The notes under the pieces: generated by a model
What the model saw: the letters and a program-made list of their open reading frames with translations, nothing else
The model's database searches: none
Told to the model about the DNA's origin: nothing
Program-made: the position numbers and the translations under genes
NCBI GenBank assembly: GCA_938042245.1
Contig: CALIRO010000047.1
Span: 32,649-96,648 of the forward strand
Direction: 5' to 3'
DNA: 64,000 nucleotides
Source: an uncultured Thermoguttaceae bacterium
GTDB lineage: Bacteria; Planctomycetota; Planctomycetia; Pirellulales; Thermoguttaceae
Part shown: in pieces, positions 1 to 8,185 of the stretch
Layout of the letters: every line of letters starts with the position of its first letter
Position numbering within the stretch: the first letter of the stretch is position 1

Positions 1-653
1 GCGGCGGCCGAGGCCAGATCGTTCAGCGATCGGGGTTTATTTCGATTCAGACCACCTGCCCAGCCTGTCGGGGGGCTGGTGCAGTCATTCGCGAAGCTTG
101 TCCGGAATGCCGAGGGGAAGGGACGGTAGTTCGGCTGGTGGAGCGGGAAGTGCATATCCCAGCCGGGGTCGATACCGACACGCGTTTGCGTCTAGAAGGC
201 CAAGGAGATGTAAGCCTGCACGGTGGTCCGCCGGGCGATTGCTATGTATTCCTTACCGTCCGGGAACATCCGCTGTTCCGCCGAGAAGGCCAGCATTTGT
301 TTTGTCAGGTGCCGATCAGTTACTCCCAGGCAGTGCTAGGGGCAACCATTCAGGTTCCTACCTTGGAAGGAAACGAACCGTTAGAGATTCCGCCGGGTAC
401 CTCAAGCGGACAGATCTTTCGGCTCCGTGGCCGGGGGATGCCTGATCCGCGGTATCGCGGTCGAGGCGATCTGTTGGTGGAAGTGGTCATTGAGGTGCCC
501 AAACGGATTAACTCCGAACACGAACGGATCCTTCGTGAATTGGCGAAAATCGAACAGGCGGAATTGACGCCCCAGCGGAGATCCTTCTTGGAAATGCTCA
601 AAAGTTTATTTACTCCCGGAACCGATTTGGAGCGGAAGGAGAGGAACCGATGA
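1..653 (+). CDS. dnaJ: Chaperone protein DnaJ, 3' part (5' end outside window)
   Basis: Co-chaperone of DnaK in protein folding and heat-shock recovery, acting in the cytoplasm. The track starts this ORF at 138, but the frame is open from base 3 and encodes two CxxCxGxG zinc-finger modules (TCPACRGAG and ACPECRGEG), the last two of the usual four. After these comes the C-terminal substrate-binding beta-sandwich, with the typical stretches YSQAVLGATIQVPTLEG and RLRGRGMPDPRYRGRGDLLVEV. The J domain and first zinc modules must lie upstream of the window. The stop codon overlaps the grpE start (ATGA), which suggests translational coupling. The dnaJ-grpE order is reversed from the common grpE-dnaK-dnaJ arrangement. 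Family assignment is very secure. Confidence 0.95.
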   Translation, partial: GGRGQIVQRSGFISIQTTCPACRGAGAVIREACPECRGEGTVVRLVEREVHIPAGVDTDTRLRLEGQGDVSLHGGPPGDCYVFLTVREHPLFRREGQHLFCQVPISYSQAVLGATIQVPTLEGNEPLEIPPGTSSGQIFRLRGRGMPDPRYRGRGDLLVEVVIEVPKRINSEHERILRELAKIEQAELTPQRRSFLEMLKSLFTPGTDLERKERNR

Positions 654-1441
654 GCAGCGACCAGATACACGGTAATCAAAGTGCAAAAGCGAGTCAGGGA
701 AACCGGCTGACTCGACAGGTGGACAAATCGGCAGAAGAGAAAATGCCGGTGGGCCCACCGGCTGCCGGTGGGGAAGCTGCCGAAGGAACCTCGGAGGCAG
801 GCATCGGCCAACTGGCTCCCTCGCCTGCTGAGGAGCTGGAGCAATTGCGCCAGCAGTTGGCCGCTGCGCAGGAGGCCTGCCAGCGAGCGGAAGCGGAACT
901 GGCTGCGGCCAATGAAGCTAAACTGCGTGCGCTGGCCGAACTGGAAAACTTCCGCCGACGAACCCAACGCCAATTCGAAGAAGAACGCCGCTATGCGTTG
1001 TTTCCTTTGGTTCGGGATCTGCTGCCGGTGTTGGATAATTTACGCCGGGCAGTCGATTCCGGTCAAAAGAGCCAGGACCCAGCCGGTCTGCTTACGGGCG
1101 TGCAGTTGATCTATAAACAATTGCAGGAGGTGCTCCAACGGCATCATTGTGTCGAGATCGAGGCCTTGGGCGCTGCGTTTGATCCGCATCTGCACCAAGC
1201 CGTTTCTCAACTGCCTACTACCGAGCATCCGGCGGGGGTGATCTTGGAAGTAGTTCAGCCGGGCTTTCGCCTCCATGAGCGGGTGGTTCGGCCCAGCTTG
1301 GTGGTGGTGTCTGCTCCGCCGTCCGGTTCCCCCCCCGAGCCACCCCAAAAAGCCGATCATCCCCCACCCCAAGCGGAAAGCCCGCCTCCTGCCCAAAAGC
1401 CGCCTTCCGACGATTCTTCCGAAAAGGCCCCAGAAAAATAG
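650..1441 (+). CDS. grpE: Nucleotide exchange factor GrpE
   Basis: Releases ADP from DnaK and completes the DnaJ-DnaK-GrpE cycle. The 263-residue product has an acidic, Gln/Ala-rich coiled coil (about residues 60-95) leading into the conserved ALAELENFRRRTQR helix, then LLPVLDNLRRA and the C-terminal beta domain (AFDPHLHQAV, VQPGFRLHERVVRPSLVVV). A proline-rich tail of about 45 residues beyond the normal end is unusual and probably disordered. The ATG overlaps the dnaJ stop by four bases, so the two genes are almost certainly cotranscribed. Confidence 0.95.
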   Translation: MSSDQIHGNQSAKASQGNRLTRQVDKSAEEKMPVGPPAAGGEAAEGTSEAGIGQLAPSPAEELEQLRQQLAAAQEACQRAEAELAAANEAKLRALAELENFRRRTQRQFEEERRYALFPLVRDLLPVLDNLRRAVDSGQKSQDPAGLLTGVQLIYKQLQEVLQRHHCVEIEALGAAFDPHLHQAVSQLPTTEHPAGVILEVVQPGFRLHERVVRPSLVVVSAPPSGSPPEPPQKADHPPPQAESPPPAQKPPSDDSSEKAPEK

Positions 1442-1513
1442 ATATATAACTCTGTTCCTCAGGTTGCCCGAGATTTTCTTCTGGCCGTTTCACCCATTCG
1501 AAAGGAGACGCTT

Positions 1514-1819
1514 ATGCCCACTTATGAATACCGCTGCGATGCGTGCGAGCATCAATTTGAGCTTTTCCAATCGATCACGGCCAAGCCGGAACGTCGGTGC
1601 CCCCGGTGTGGTCGGCGGAAGTTGCGTCGGCTGATCGGACCAGGAGCCGCTATTTTGTTCAAAGGTTCCGGCTTCTATATTACCGATTACCGAAGCGAGT
1701 CCTATAAGAAGGCGGCTGCCGCAGAAAAATCAGCCGCCAAATCAGATAGCCCCGGCCAATCCGATGGCAACGGCGCGCCAACTACCCGCACCAAAAAAGA
1801 AAAAGCCCGTACAAGCTAA
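1514..1819 (+). CDS. FmdB-family zinc-ribbon protein
   Basis: A 101-residue protein that begins MPTYEYRCDACEHQFE and has a second CPRCG knuckle, giving the CxxC...CxxC zinc ribbon of the FmdB/CxxC_CXXC_SSSS regulatory-protein family. The segment GAAILFKGSGFYITDYR is also typical of the family. The C-terminal 30 residues are Lys/Ala/Ser-rich and low in complexity. AAAGGAGA lies seven bases before the ATG. The molecular role of this family is poorly defined (putative regulator). It sits 72 bp after grpE and is probably in the same transcription unit. Confidence 0.85.
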   Translation: MPTYEYRCDACEHQFELFQSITAKPERRCPRCGRRKLRRLIGPGAAILFKGSGFYITDYRSESYKKAAAAEKSAAKSDSPGQSDGNGAPTTRTKKEKARTS

Positions 1820-2132
1820 ACCCAACCAAAACAGGTTTTCCTGGCCGGAGGAATTCGTCGTCCCACAAGGCAAATGGGCCATGCCGCAGCATCCGTGTCC
1901 GATATGTGGTCGGCCGGTGGATCCGGCCACGACACCGGCGATGCCTTTTTGTAGCGAGCGGTGTCGGCAGATCGACCTGGCCCGCTGGCTAGGAGAACGA
2001 TATCGGATCTCCAGCCCTGTGCGTCCATCCGAAGAAGCCCTCGAAGAACCTGCCTCGGAACCTTCTGCCTCGGATCAACCCGCCGAACATGAAATCCTCC
2101 CAGAGGATCAAACCTCTGATTCGGAGGATTAA
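1764..2132 (+). CDS. yacG: YacG-like DNA gyrase inhibitor / small zinc protein
   Basis: The core HPCPICGRPVDP...PFCSERCRQIDLARWLGERY matches YacG, a small treble-clef zinc protein that binds GyrB and inhibits gyrase in E. coli. The zinc ligands (CPIC and CSERC) are all present. The track start at 1764 lies inside fmdB and adds a Lys/Pro-rich N-terminus. The internal ATG at 1881, preceded by a weak AAGG, would give an 83-residue protein closer to the usual YacG length and may be the true start. The acidic C-terminal tail (DQTSDSED) is common in the family. The function in this organism is inferred from the fold. Confidence 0.8.
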   Translation: MATARQLPAPKKKKPVQAKPNQNRFSWPEEFVVPQGKWAMPQHPCPICGRPVDPATTPAMPFCSERCRQIDLARWLGERYRISSPVRPSEEALEEPASEPSASDQPAEHEILPEDQTSDSED

Positions 2133-2260
2133 CTTCCGGCGCCGCCCGACAAGCACCTCAATGCACCGCCTTTTGCGCATTCCGTCGGGCAAGTCGGAGG
2201 TTTAGCAACATTTCGACCGAGGGAAGTAGGTTCCAGTTTTTCAGGAGAATCCTCGAGAGT

Positions 2261-2365
2261 GTCATTCCCGCGGAAACGGCACTCCAGAGAGGAGCCATCC
2301 TTCGGAAAACCTGATTTCTTCTTCACGTAGGAATGCCTTGGTACACCATTCGGCGGAACTGGTAC
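2261..2365. repeat. Dispersed ~105-bp palindromic repeat, copy A
   Basis: Begins GTCATTCCCGCGGAAACGG and ends near GGAATGCCTTGGTACACCATTCGG. The same order of blocks recurs at 53279, 54750 (partial) and 56941. It lies in the 239-bp gap between the convergent yacG and HtrA-like genes. Terminal and internal inverted segments suggest a REP- or MITE-like element without coding capacity. Confidence 0.7.
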
Positions 2366-2371
2366 GGGCTG

Positions 2372-4447
2372 TTAAATCTGGTCCAAGGCGTCGATCCAGC
2401 GGAGCAGTTCGGCCAGCTCGTCGGCCGTAAGCTCGCGGACTTTTTCGCCCAAATCTTTGACAATCACAGGATATTTGGCAGCACGGAGGCGGCCGATAAA
2501 GGCGTCCACCTGAGCGGTGTGCTGGTCCTTTGCCGGCCGAGCAATGTACACCCAAAGGGGATAGGCCGGGTCGTTTTCTGGCGCCGCAATCATGACCGGT
2601 TCCGGACACACCATAGCTAGCCCCCGAATCCCTTCTCGATGACCGAAGGCCACCATCCCGGCAAATCCACTGCCAGCCCCATCGCCAATGACTACTACCC
2701 GGTTGGGGTCTACGTGGTAGGCTGCCCGAAGGTTTTCCAATAGTTTTTTGAGCAGTTCGATTTCGCCTGCTTGCCATTGGGGCGGAGTACCGTGGACGGC
2801 CTTTGGTACCACAACAATCAGATCATACGCATCGCACAGCGGTTTCCAGCGGGTGATGAGTTCTTTGGGGTCCAGGGCGGCTCGGCCATGCAGCCAAAAG
2901 ACCACCCCATAAGAAACCGCCAGATCGTAGCTATCCGGTACATAGGCCCAGACTTCATGGGGCATTTCCGGCACTTTCAGTTCCACCGTGCCCACTTTTA
3001 CCCCTTCCGGGAGAGGCTGAGGTTTACCGGCAATTCGAGCAGGCGGCAACGGACCAGCAGGAAGGTTCTCCGGCACCTGGTCGAGCAGTATTTGCCGGTT
3101 CTGCTCCTGCCCATTTCGCCGAAGCACCACTTCTACCGTCTGGTTGGGTTCCCGGTCGGCTATCAGTTGGCGAAGCTCGGCAGCGTCTTTGACTTCCTGC
3201 CCGTCAAACCGCACTAGCAGATCGCCTGGTTGGATGCCTGCCTTAGCGGCCGGGCTATTCGGATAGATATATCGGACCACCACCCCTGCCGGATACTCGC
3301 CGGGTTGGCTTCGCATCGGCAAAATGCCCAAAAACGGCCGAACATACGGGGCGATTTCCGCAACTAGTTCTACTTCGCACTCAATACGGTCTTTGCCCCG
3401 TAGGGCCGTCAGCCGAAGTTTATCCCCAGCATACCGTTTGCTGATTTCTTCTTTCAGTTCGGCGGCCCGACGGATCGGCCGGTCGTTGACCTGGATGATT
3501 CTATCACCGGCTTTTAAGCCCGCTTTGGCCGCCGGAGAGTTCGGCCGACTGCTGCCAATCTCCGCTTCGCTGATATGAAGATTGGGATTTTTGAACTGAA
3601 TGCCCAAAAGGCCTGGTTTAAGATCTTTGCCTTGTTTTAGCCGGGGCAACACCTGCAGAATATCTTCCAACGGGATGGCAAACCCGATGCCGGAATCGTA
3701 CCATTCCACTCCCGCCACTTCGGAGGTTCCCTGGGGCGATAGGGGCGCCAGCAGGCCCAGCACTCGACCGTGAATGTCGATCAATGGACCGCCGTAATTA
3801 TTGGGCGAAACTGCTGCATCCGTTTGGATGGCCTTGCCCCAGATCCGGTTCAATGCACTGATAATACCTACAGTAATATTCGGATGTTCCTCTCCGAAGG
3901 CCCTTCCGACGGCAATGGCCCACTGGCCGACTCGCATCTGACTGCGAGGGACGGCTTCCGGCACCGGCAACAGCCGTTCCGCCTCGATTTTCAGCAAACT
4001 GATCATTCGATTCGTATCATTGGCCACCAGTTTGGCCGCCTTCCGGCTCCCGTCCGGAAGCCGAACCAAAATGGAACTGGGCTTGTTCACAAAATTAAAT
4101 GCACTGGAAATAATGTACCCTTCTGGATCTACGATCAGGCCGGTGGTGGGCCCAGTGCCAAAAAGTACCGGCCCGACCTTTTCCAACCCGCCTACCGTCT
4201 CGATCATCACCACCGAAGGGGCCACCCGCTCGACAGCCGCCTGAAACGCCTTCTGCTCCAGGAGTTCCAGGTCTTCTTTAGCCGTCTTGGCGGAAGCCGG
4301 CGTGTTTCCGGCGTTCTGTGGCGCCGGGCCGGGCGGAGGGTTCGGCGCCGCCACCTCAGCTGCCCACAAAATCGGCCAGGCTGTCAGCCAAAACGTCAGC
4401 CAGCTCCCAACCCTTACAAGCCCCGTCTTCCTCTTTCCGACACCCAT
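2372..4447 (-). CDS. Secreted HtrA-like pseudoprotease with two PDZ domains and a C-terminal esterase-fold domain
   Basis: The track starts at 4492. The ATG at 4447 gives a cleaner signal peptide (MGVGKRKTG..., then a Trp/Leu-rich hydrophobic core), so it is preferred here. Order of domains: trypsin-like domain (about residues 60-260), PDZ1 (about 282-372, GDRIIQVNDRPI), PDZ2 (about 375-455, GDLLVRFDGQEV) and an alpha/beta-hydrolase-like domain (about 485-690, VVFWLHGR and VVVIGDGAGSG). All three protease catalytic positions are lost: the His region reads SSAFNFVN, the Asp region NRMISLLKI, and the Ser loop is NNYGGPL instead of GNSGGPL. The hydrolase elbow GDGAG also lacks the nucleophile Ser. 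It is therefore probably a binding or scaffold protein in the periplasm. It is the last gene of the long minus-strand block. Confidence 0.85.
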   Translation of the reverse strand: MGVGKRKTGLVRVGSWLTFWLTAWPILWAAEVAAPNPPPGPAPQNAGNTPASAKTAKEDLELLEQKAFQAAVERVAPSVVMIETVGGLEKVGPVLFGTGPTTGLIVDPEGYIISSAFNFVNKPSSILVRLPDGSRKAAKLVANDTNRMISLLKIEAERLLPVPEAVPRSQMRVGQWAIAVGRAFGEEHPNITVGIISALNRIWGKAIQTDAAVSPNNYGGPLIDIHGRVLGLLAPLSPQGTSEVAGVEWYDSGIGFAIPLEDILQVLPRLKQGKDLKPGLLGIQFKNPNLHISEAEIGSSRPNSPAAKAGLKAGDRIIQVNDRPIRRAAELKEEISKRYAGDKLRLTALRGKDRIECEVELVAEIAPYVRPFLGILPMRSQPGEYPAGVVVRYIYPNSPAAKAGIQPGDLLVRFDGQEVKDAAELRQLIADREPNQTVEVVLRRNGQEQNRQILLDQVPENLPAGPLPPARIAGKPQPLPEGVKVGTVELKVPEMPHEVWAYVPDSYDLAVSYGVVFWLHGRAALDPKELITRWKPLCDAYDLIVVVPKAVHGTPPQWQAGEIELLKKLLENLRAAYHVDPNRVVVIGDGAGSGFAGMVAFGHREGIRGLAMVCPEPVMIAAPENDPAYPLWVYIARPAKDQHTAQVDAFIGRLRAAKYPVIVKDLGEKVRELTADELAELLRWIDALDQI

Positions 4448-4559
4448 GTTGGCTCGCCAAAGGGTTTCTGTCCAGCAAAATGAATTTCTCATGGTTTTCC
4501 CACTCTGTTTTCGGGGTTAGAATTGCAATAGGGGCAAAAGGTACACTCAGATGGGTTCC

Positions 4560-5642
4560 TCATGGCTTTCCCGCTGGACCAGAAGAATCCGGCGGTGCTT
4601 TTAATTTCACCTCAATGAGTTCCAATCCTCGAAGCAAGGTGAGTGTAATCTCCGCATCGTGTTCGATAAACTCCAGTTCCTTCTGGAGCATCTGGCAGGA
4701 ATGGATGAGGCGGTCGTTTAAGAGGATGATCAGATCATCCGGTTTGATACCGGCGGCTTGGGCAGGTGAACCCTCCTGCACCCAATCCACGTAAGGGGGC
4801 GTCCGAGGCAGCACATCCGGCACCAGCACAATTCCAAGCCGACTCAGTTCCAAACACCGTTGCGGCCGAGGCGGCGCCTCCGGCTCTAGTTTATTCACCA
4901 TGCCCCCTTTGGCGATAATCTGTTCCACCGAAGGCCGAAGGGCTTCGATCGGCACCGCATAATTCAGCCAGGTGTTATTCAGCGTATTTCGCACCTCTTT
5001 GCCGATCATGCCCACCAGTTCACCTCGATAGGTTACCACGGCGCCGCCGGCGGCACCGGGATTATTCGTCACGGCGTCGATCACATAGACCGGACCGTTG
5101 TACAGGGTCTCAAACGCTCCCCGCCGGGCGGACAGATGTGTCTTGATCGAAATAATCCCCTGCTGGACGCTGACCGGCTCATCGCCCATAGCCACCTTAA
5201 ATAAGTTGCTGAAGGCCAAGATCCGGGTGCCCGCTTCCACCTCAACTACCTCTTGCAAGTTGAAATGGGGCAGATGTTCCTCGTCGATTTTCAGCACCGC
5301 CACTTCCAGCCGAGGATCCGCTCCCAACAGCTTGGCCCCAAATCGACGGCCGTCGTACAAAACCACCGTGATTTCCTCGGTATCTAGGACATGGCTCCAA
5401 ACAGTCAAAATATGTCCATGCTCTGAAATGAGCATCCCGCTTTGATATTCTTCCAAACCCCGGAAACCGCCAGCGCCGAAGATTTTGACCATTTTCGGCT
5501 GGACCTGGGCGATCGTAGCGGCAATCCGGCTAGACGGCGCCGCCCACACCGTAGCAACGGCCAAACAGACTCCTATCGTCCCACAAATTCCGATCCATGG
5601 GGAAGAACTCAGGCGTGGCATATACTCCGGCGTTCGGCTCAC
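4560..5642 (-). CDS. Secreted HtrA-like protein with one PDZ domain, degenerate active site
   Basis: A 360-residue product with a GTG start preceded by AGGAGA and an N-terminal hydrophobic export segment (CGTIGVCLAVATVWA). It is a trypsin-like domain followed by one PDZ domain (about residues 270-345, GIKPDDLIILLNDR). The catalytic His seems kept (TVWSHVL), the Asp position is Glu (RLEVAVLKID), and the Ser loop reads NPGAAGG, so Ser is Ala. Hydrolysis is therefore unlikely. It lies between the dead two-PDZ paralogue and the intact protease. Gaps of about 80-115 bp suggest a shared transcript. The three may assemble together, as HtrA proteins form trimers, but that is inference. Confidence 0.85.
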   Translation of the reverse strand: MSRTPEYMPRLSSSPWIGICGTIGVCLAVATVWAAPSSRIAATIAQVQPKMVKIFGAGGFRGLEEYQSGMLISEHGHILTVWSHVLDTEEITVVLYDGRRFGAKLLGADPRLEVAVLKIDEEHLPHFNLQEVVEVEAGTRILAFSNLFKVAMGDEPVSVQQGIISIKTHLSARRGAFETLYNGPVYVIDAVTNNPGAAGGAVVTYRGELVGMIGKEVRNTLNNTWLNYAVPIEALRPSVEQIIAKGGMVNKLEPEAPPRPQRCLELSRLGIVLVPDVLPRTPPYVDWVQEGSPAQAAGIKPDDLIILLNDRLIHSCQMLQKELEFIEHDAEITLTLLRGLELIEVKLKAPPDSSGPAGKP

Positions 5643-5722
5643 CGATGCTTCTCCTATCTGGAAGAACTATTTTTTAGGTTTTTGGGGTTGTTGGCGATGT
5701 TTTCTTCTTTTAGTTGATTTTC

Positions 5723-8149
5723 TTAGGATGACTTTTCCGCGGCCGGTTTGCTCTGGGAGGTTTTTCCCTCGGCCGGTTTAGGTGCTGGAGGCTGTTGGTC
5801 TTTTGGTTTGTTCTGGGAAGGAGGTGGAGCGGCCGGTTTTTCGTCGGCCGGGTTGGCCGAAGGAGGCTTTTCTTGCGAAGGCGGTTCGGACGGCGCCGGT
5901 TTCGGTTTCTCCTCGGTTACCGGTTTGGGTTTCTCTTCGGAGGGGGAGGGTGCTTTTTCCTCTGAAGGGGGTTGTTTCGGCGGGAGTTCGGAGGGTTGGG
6001 CTGGTTGCTCGGATGGGCTTTCTTTTGCCTTCTTTTCGCTCGCCTTCTCTTTCGGCGGAGCCTCTTCTGGCCATTGGCCTTTTTCAAATTGCATCTGGCT
6101 TATCAAGAATACACCGAAAACGATATCCCCATAGTGGACCTCCATCCGCTGGGGGATCCATCGGCCTTCCAGGAGCCGATAGTCATGAAAATATACCTCA
6201 CAAGGATCTAAAAGTTCGTCGCCAAACAGTTCTAGTAATACCAGGTGTCCTTCCGTGGGGTCGAAGTAGAATCGGCTTTCGACGCCGGCGTATTGGCCTT
6301 CCAGGACGTCGGCAAGTCCGGGTCGGCCGATCACTGGGGCGGTTCCCCAGTAGCTCACCTCTCCGAACCGGTCTGCGCCCAACAGGGCCAATCGCCGCCA
6401 CAGATACAAAGCAGGGAACAGGCCGCCGCTATGCTGCGGCTCTAGGAGGAGGCTGAGGTCTGGCCCGGCCGTCCATCGCAATTGGTTGGCCCCCACTTTC
6501 ATGCTCAAGCCTTGGTTCGTAAGTACCAATTCAAACTCCGCACCAGTGTCCAATTTTCCACGAATCGTCCACTCCCCGGCCAACCCTTCCACCGGAAACT
6601 TCTGCTGCCAGCCCTTGAGCACCCGCTCCCGGTGGAGCTTATTGAAATAGTAGTTGGCATAGCCGCGTTTGGCCTCGAAATGTTTTTTTACCATCTCCGG
6701 CATCGGTACTGGCGCCATAGGCATCATCCCGGGCATAGGCGGCTGGCCCGGTCGGGGCATCGGAATAGGCAATTGCTTTGGCGCCGGTTTAGACGGCAAA
6801 GGCTTTTCCCTCACGGGTTTTTCTGTAGGGGTTGTTTTTTCGGCCGGGACCTTTTCTACCGGCTTCTCCGGAGAAGCTTTTTCTCCGGAGGGATTTTCCG
6901 GAGCTGGTTTTTCCGAGGTCGGCTTTTCGGAAGAAGGTTTTTCCGGTGCTGATTTTTCCGGCGTCGGTTTTTCAGGTTCGGACTTTTCTGAGGCAGGTTT
7001 TTCGGCCGATGGTTTTTCGGGAGATGGTTTTTCTGGGGCGGGTTCTTTGGCAGCAGGTTTTTCCGGCCCCGGTTTTTCTTCCGGTTTTGGGATCGGCATA
7101 GGCATGGGACCACCTCGGCGACGACCTTCCAAAAGTTCCAAAAGTTCATCCGTCCGATGGACCCCAGCTAGCCGAACATAAACATCGTATCGTTGTCCCT
7201 CGTGGATAAACGAGAGCGGCACCCGCCAGCCTTTCGGGAAAATTCCCAGGACGTTTTTGAAGTGGTTGGGAGTGCTGATAGGCCGACCAGCAAAGGAGAT
7301 GATTTCATCGTCTGGGTTGAGGCCCCGTCGGTAGGCGTCGGAGCTTTCCAGGATATGGTTGACGACGACTCGGCCTTTGTCGTCGGTGGTAACCGTAGCG
7401 CCCAGGGTGGCATGATCGACGATCCGTCCGCCGTACAGATGGCCGAGGAAGTTTTTGATCTGGTTGATGGAAATGGCATAACCGACGCCCACATTGACCC
7501 GGCCTCGCTTTTCAAACGAGCCGCGTCCGTTGATCCCGATCAGCCGTCCCTTGGCGTCAAACAGCGGGCCGCCGGAATTGCCCGGATTGATCGAGGCGTC
7601 CGTCTGGATGCAGTCGGTATATTCCAGGATGCTGCCAGCGGGCGGTTGATACCGATGTACACCAGAAACAATGCCGTAGGTAACCGTCGGCTGGAAATCG
7701 TTGGCCAGCATGAAAGGGTTGCCCATGGCAAAGACCCAATCGCCCATTTGGACCTGGTCGCTGTCGCCCATTTCAGCGGCTGGGAAATCATCCCGACCAA
7801 AAAGTTTAATCAACCCTACATCACCCGTCGGGTCCAGGCCTACTACCACGGCGTCATACACTTGGCCGTCGGGCAGGCCGCACTTCATCCAGTTGCCGCA
7901 CGGCCGGACTACGTGAAAATTAGTTAATGCATACCCGTCTCGGGAGATAATCACTCCGGAACCACCGCCCGGCCCCCCAGGCGGAAAAATCGCCACCACC
8001 GAAGGTTTGGCCCTTTCAATAGCGGCAATCCGCTCGGCCTCCGCCTGCAACACCGCCTCAGGCACATCGGCCCAGGCAACCCACCTTCCGCCTCCCCATA
8101 GCCCTGCCAACCATACCCAAACGAAAAACCAAACGTCTCGGGCTTTCAT
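5723..8149 (-). CDS. Secreted HtrA/DegP-like serine protease with PDZ domain and Pro/Lys/Glu-rich segments
   Basis: An 808-residue exported protein (N-terminal MKARDVWFFVWVWLAGLWG). The trypsin-like domain keeps the whole triad: TNFHVV (His near 78), TGDVGLIKL (Asp) and NPGNSGGPL (Ser near 191). One PDZ domain follows at about 250-325. From about 345 to 455 is a long tract of EKPxxEKP repeats, then a domain of about 200 residues (about 480-685) not recognised here, then a second EKP/Pro-rich tail (695-808). The low-complexity tracts probably span or anchor in the envelope. This is the only catalytically complete member of the three tandem HtrA-like genes. It is expected to degrade or remodel envelope proteins. 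Confidence 0.9.
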   Translation of the reverse strand: MKARDVWFFVWVWLAGLWGGGRWVAWADVPEAVLQAEAERIAAIERAKPSVVAIFPPGGPGGGSGVIISRDGYALTNFHVVRPCGNWMKCGLPDGQVYDAVVVGLDPTGDVGLIKLFGRDDFPAAEMGDSDQVQMGDWVFAMGNPFMLANDFQPTVTYGIVSGVHRYQPPAGSILEYTDCIQTDASINPGNSGGPLFDAKGRLIGINGRGSFEKRGRVNVGVGYAISINQIKNFLGHLYGGRIVDHATLGATVTTDDKGRVVVNHILESSDAYRRGLNPDDEIISFAGRPISTPNHFKNVLGIFPKGWRVPLSFIHEGQRYDVYVRLAGVHRTDELLELLEGRRRGGPMPMPIPKPEEKPGPEKPAAKEPAPEKPSPEKPSAEKPASEKSEPEKPTPEKSAPEKPSSEKPTSEKPAPENPSGEKASPEKPVEKVPAEKTTPTEKPVREKPLPSKPAPKQLPIPMPRPGQPPMPGMMPMAPVPMPEMVKKHFEAKRGYANYYFNKLHRERVLKGWQQKFPVEGLAGEWTIRGKLDTGAEFELVLTNQGLSMKVGANQLRWTAGPDLSLLLEPQHSGGLFPALYLWRRLALLGADRFGEVSYWGTAPVIGRPGLADVLEGQYAGVESRFYFDPTEGHLVLLELFGDELLDPCEVYFHDYRLLEGRWIPQRMEVHYGDIVFGVFLISQMQFEKGQWPEEAPPKEKASEKKAKESPSEQPAQPSELPPKQPPSEEKAPSPSEEKPKPVTEEKPKPAPSEPPSQEKPPSANPADEKPAAPPPSQNKPKDQQPPAPKPAEGKTSQSKPAAEKSS

Positions 8150-8185
8150 AGTGCTATCTCATCCCTCAGAATGTAACCATGAAAT

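Noticed and set aside
5748-7181. Long Gly/Ser/Phe-rich plus-strand ORFs
   Set aside because: Antisense shadows of the EKP-rich tracts in the HtrA-like gene.
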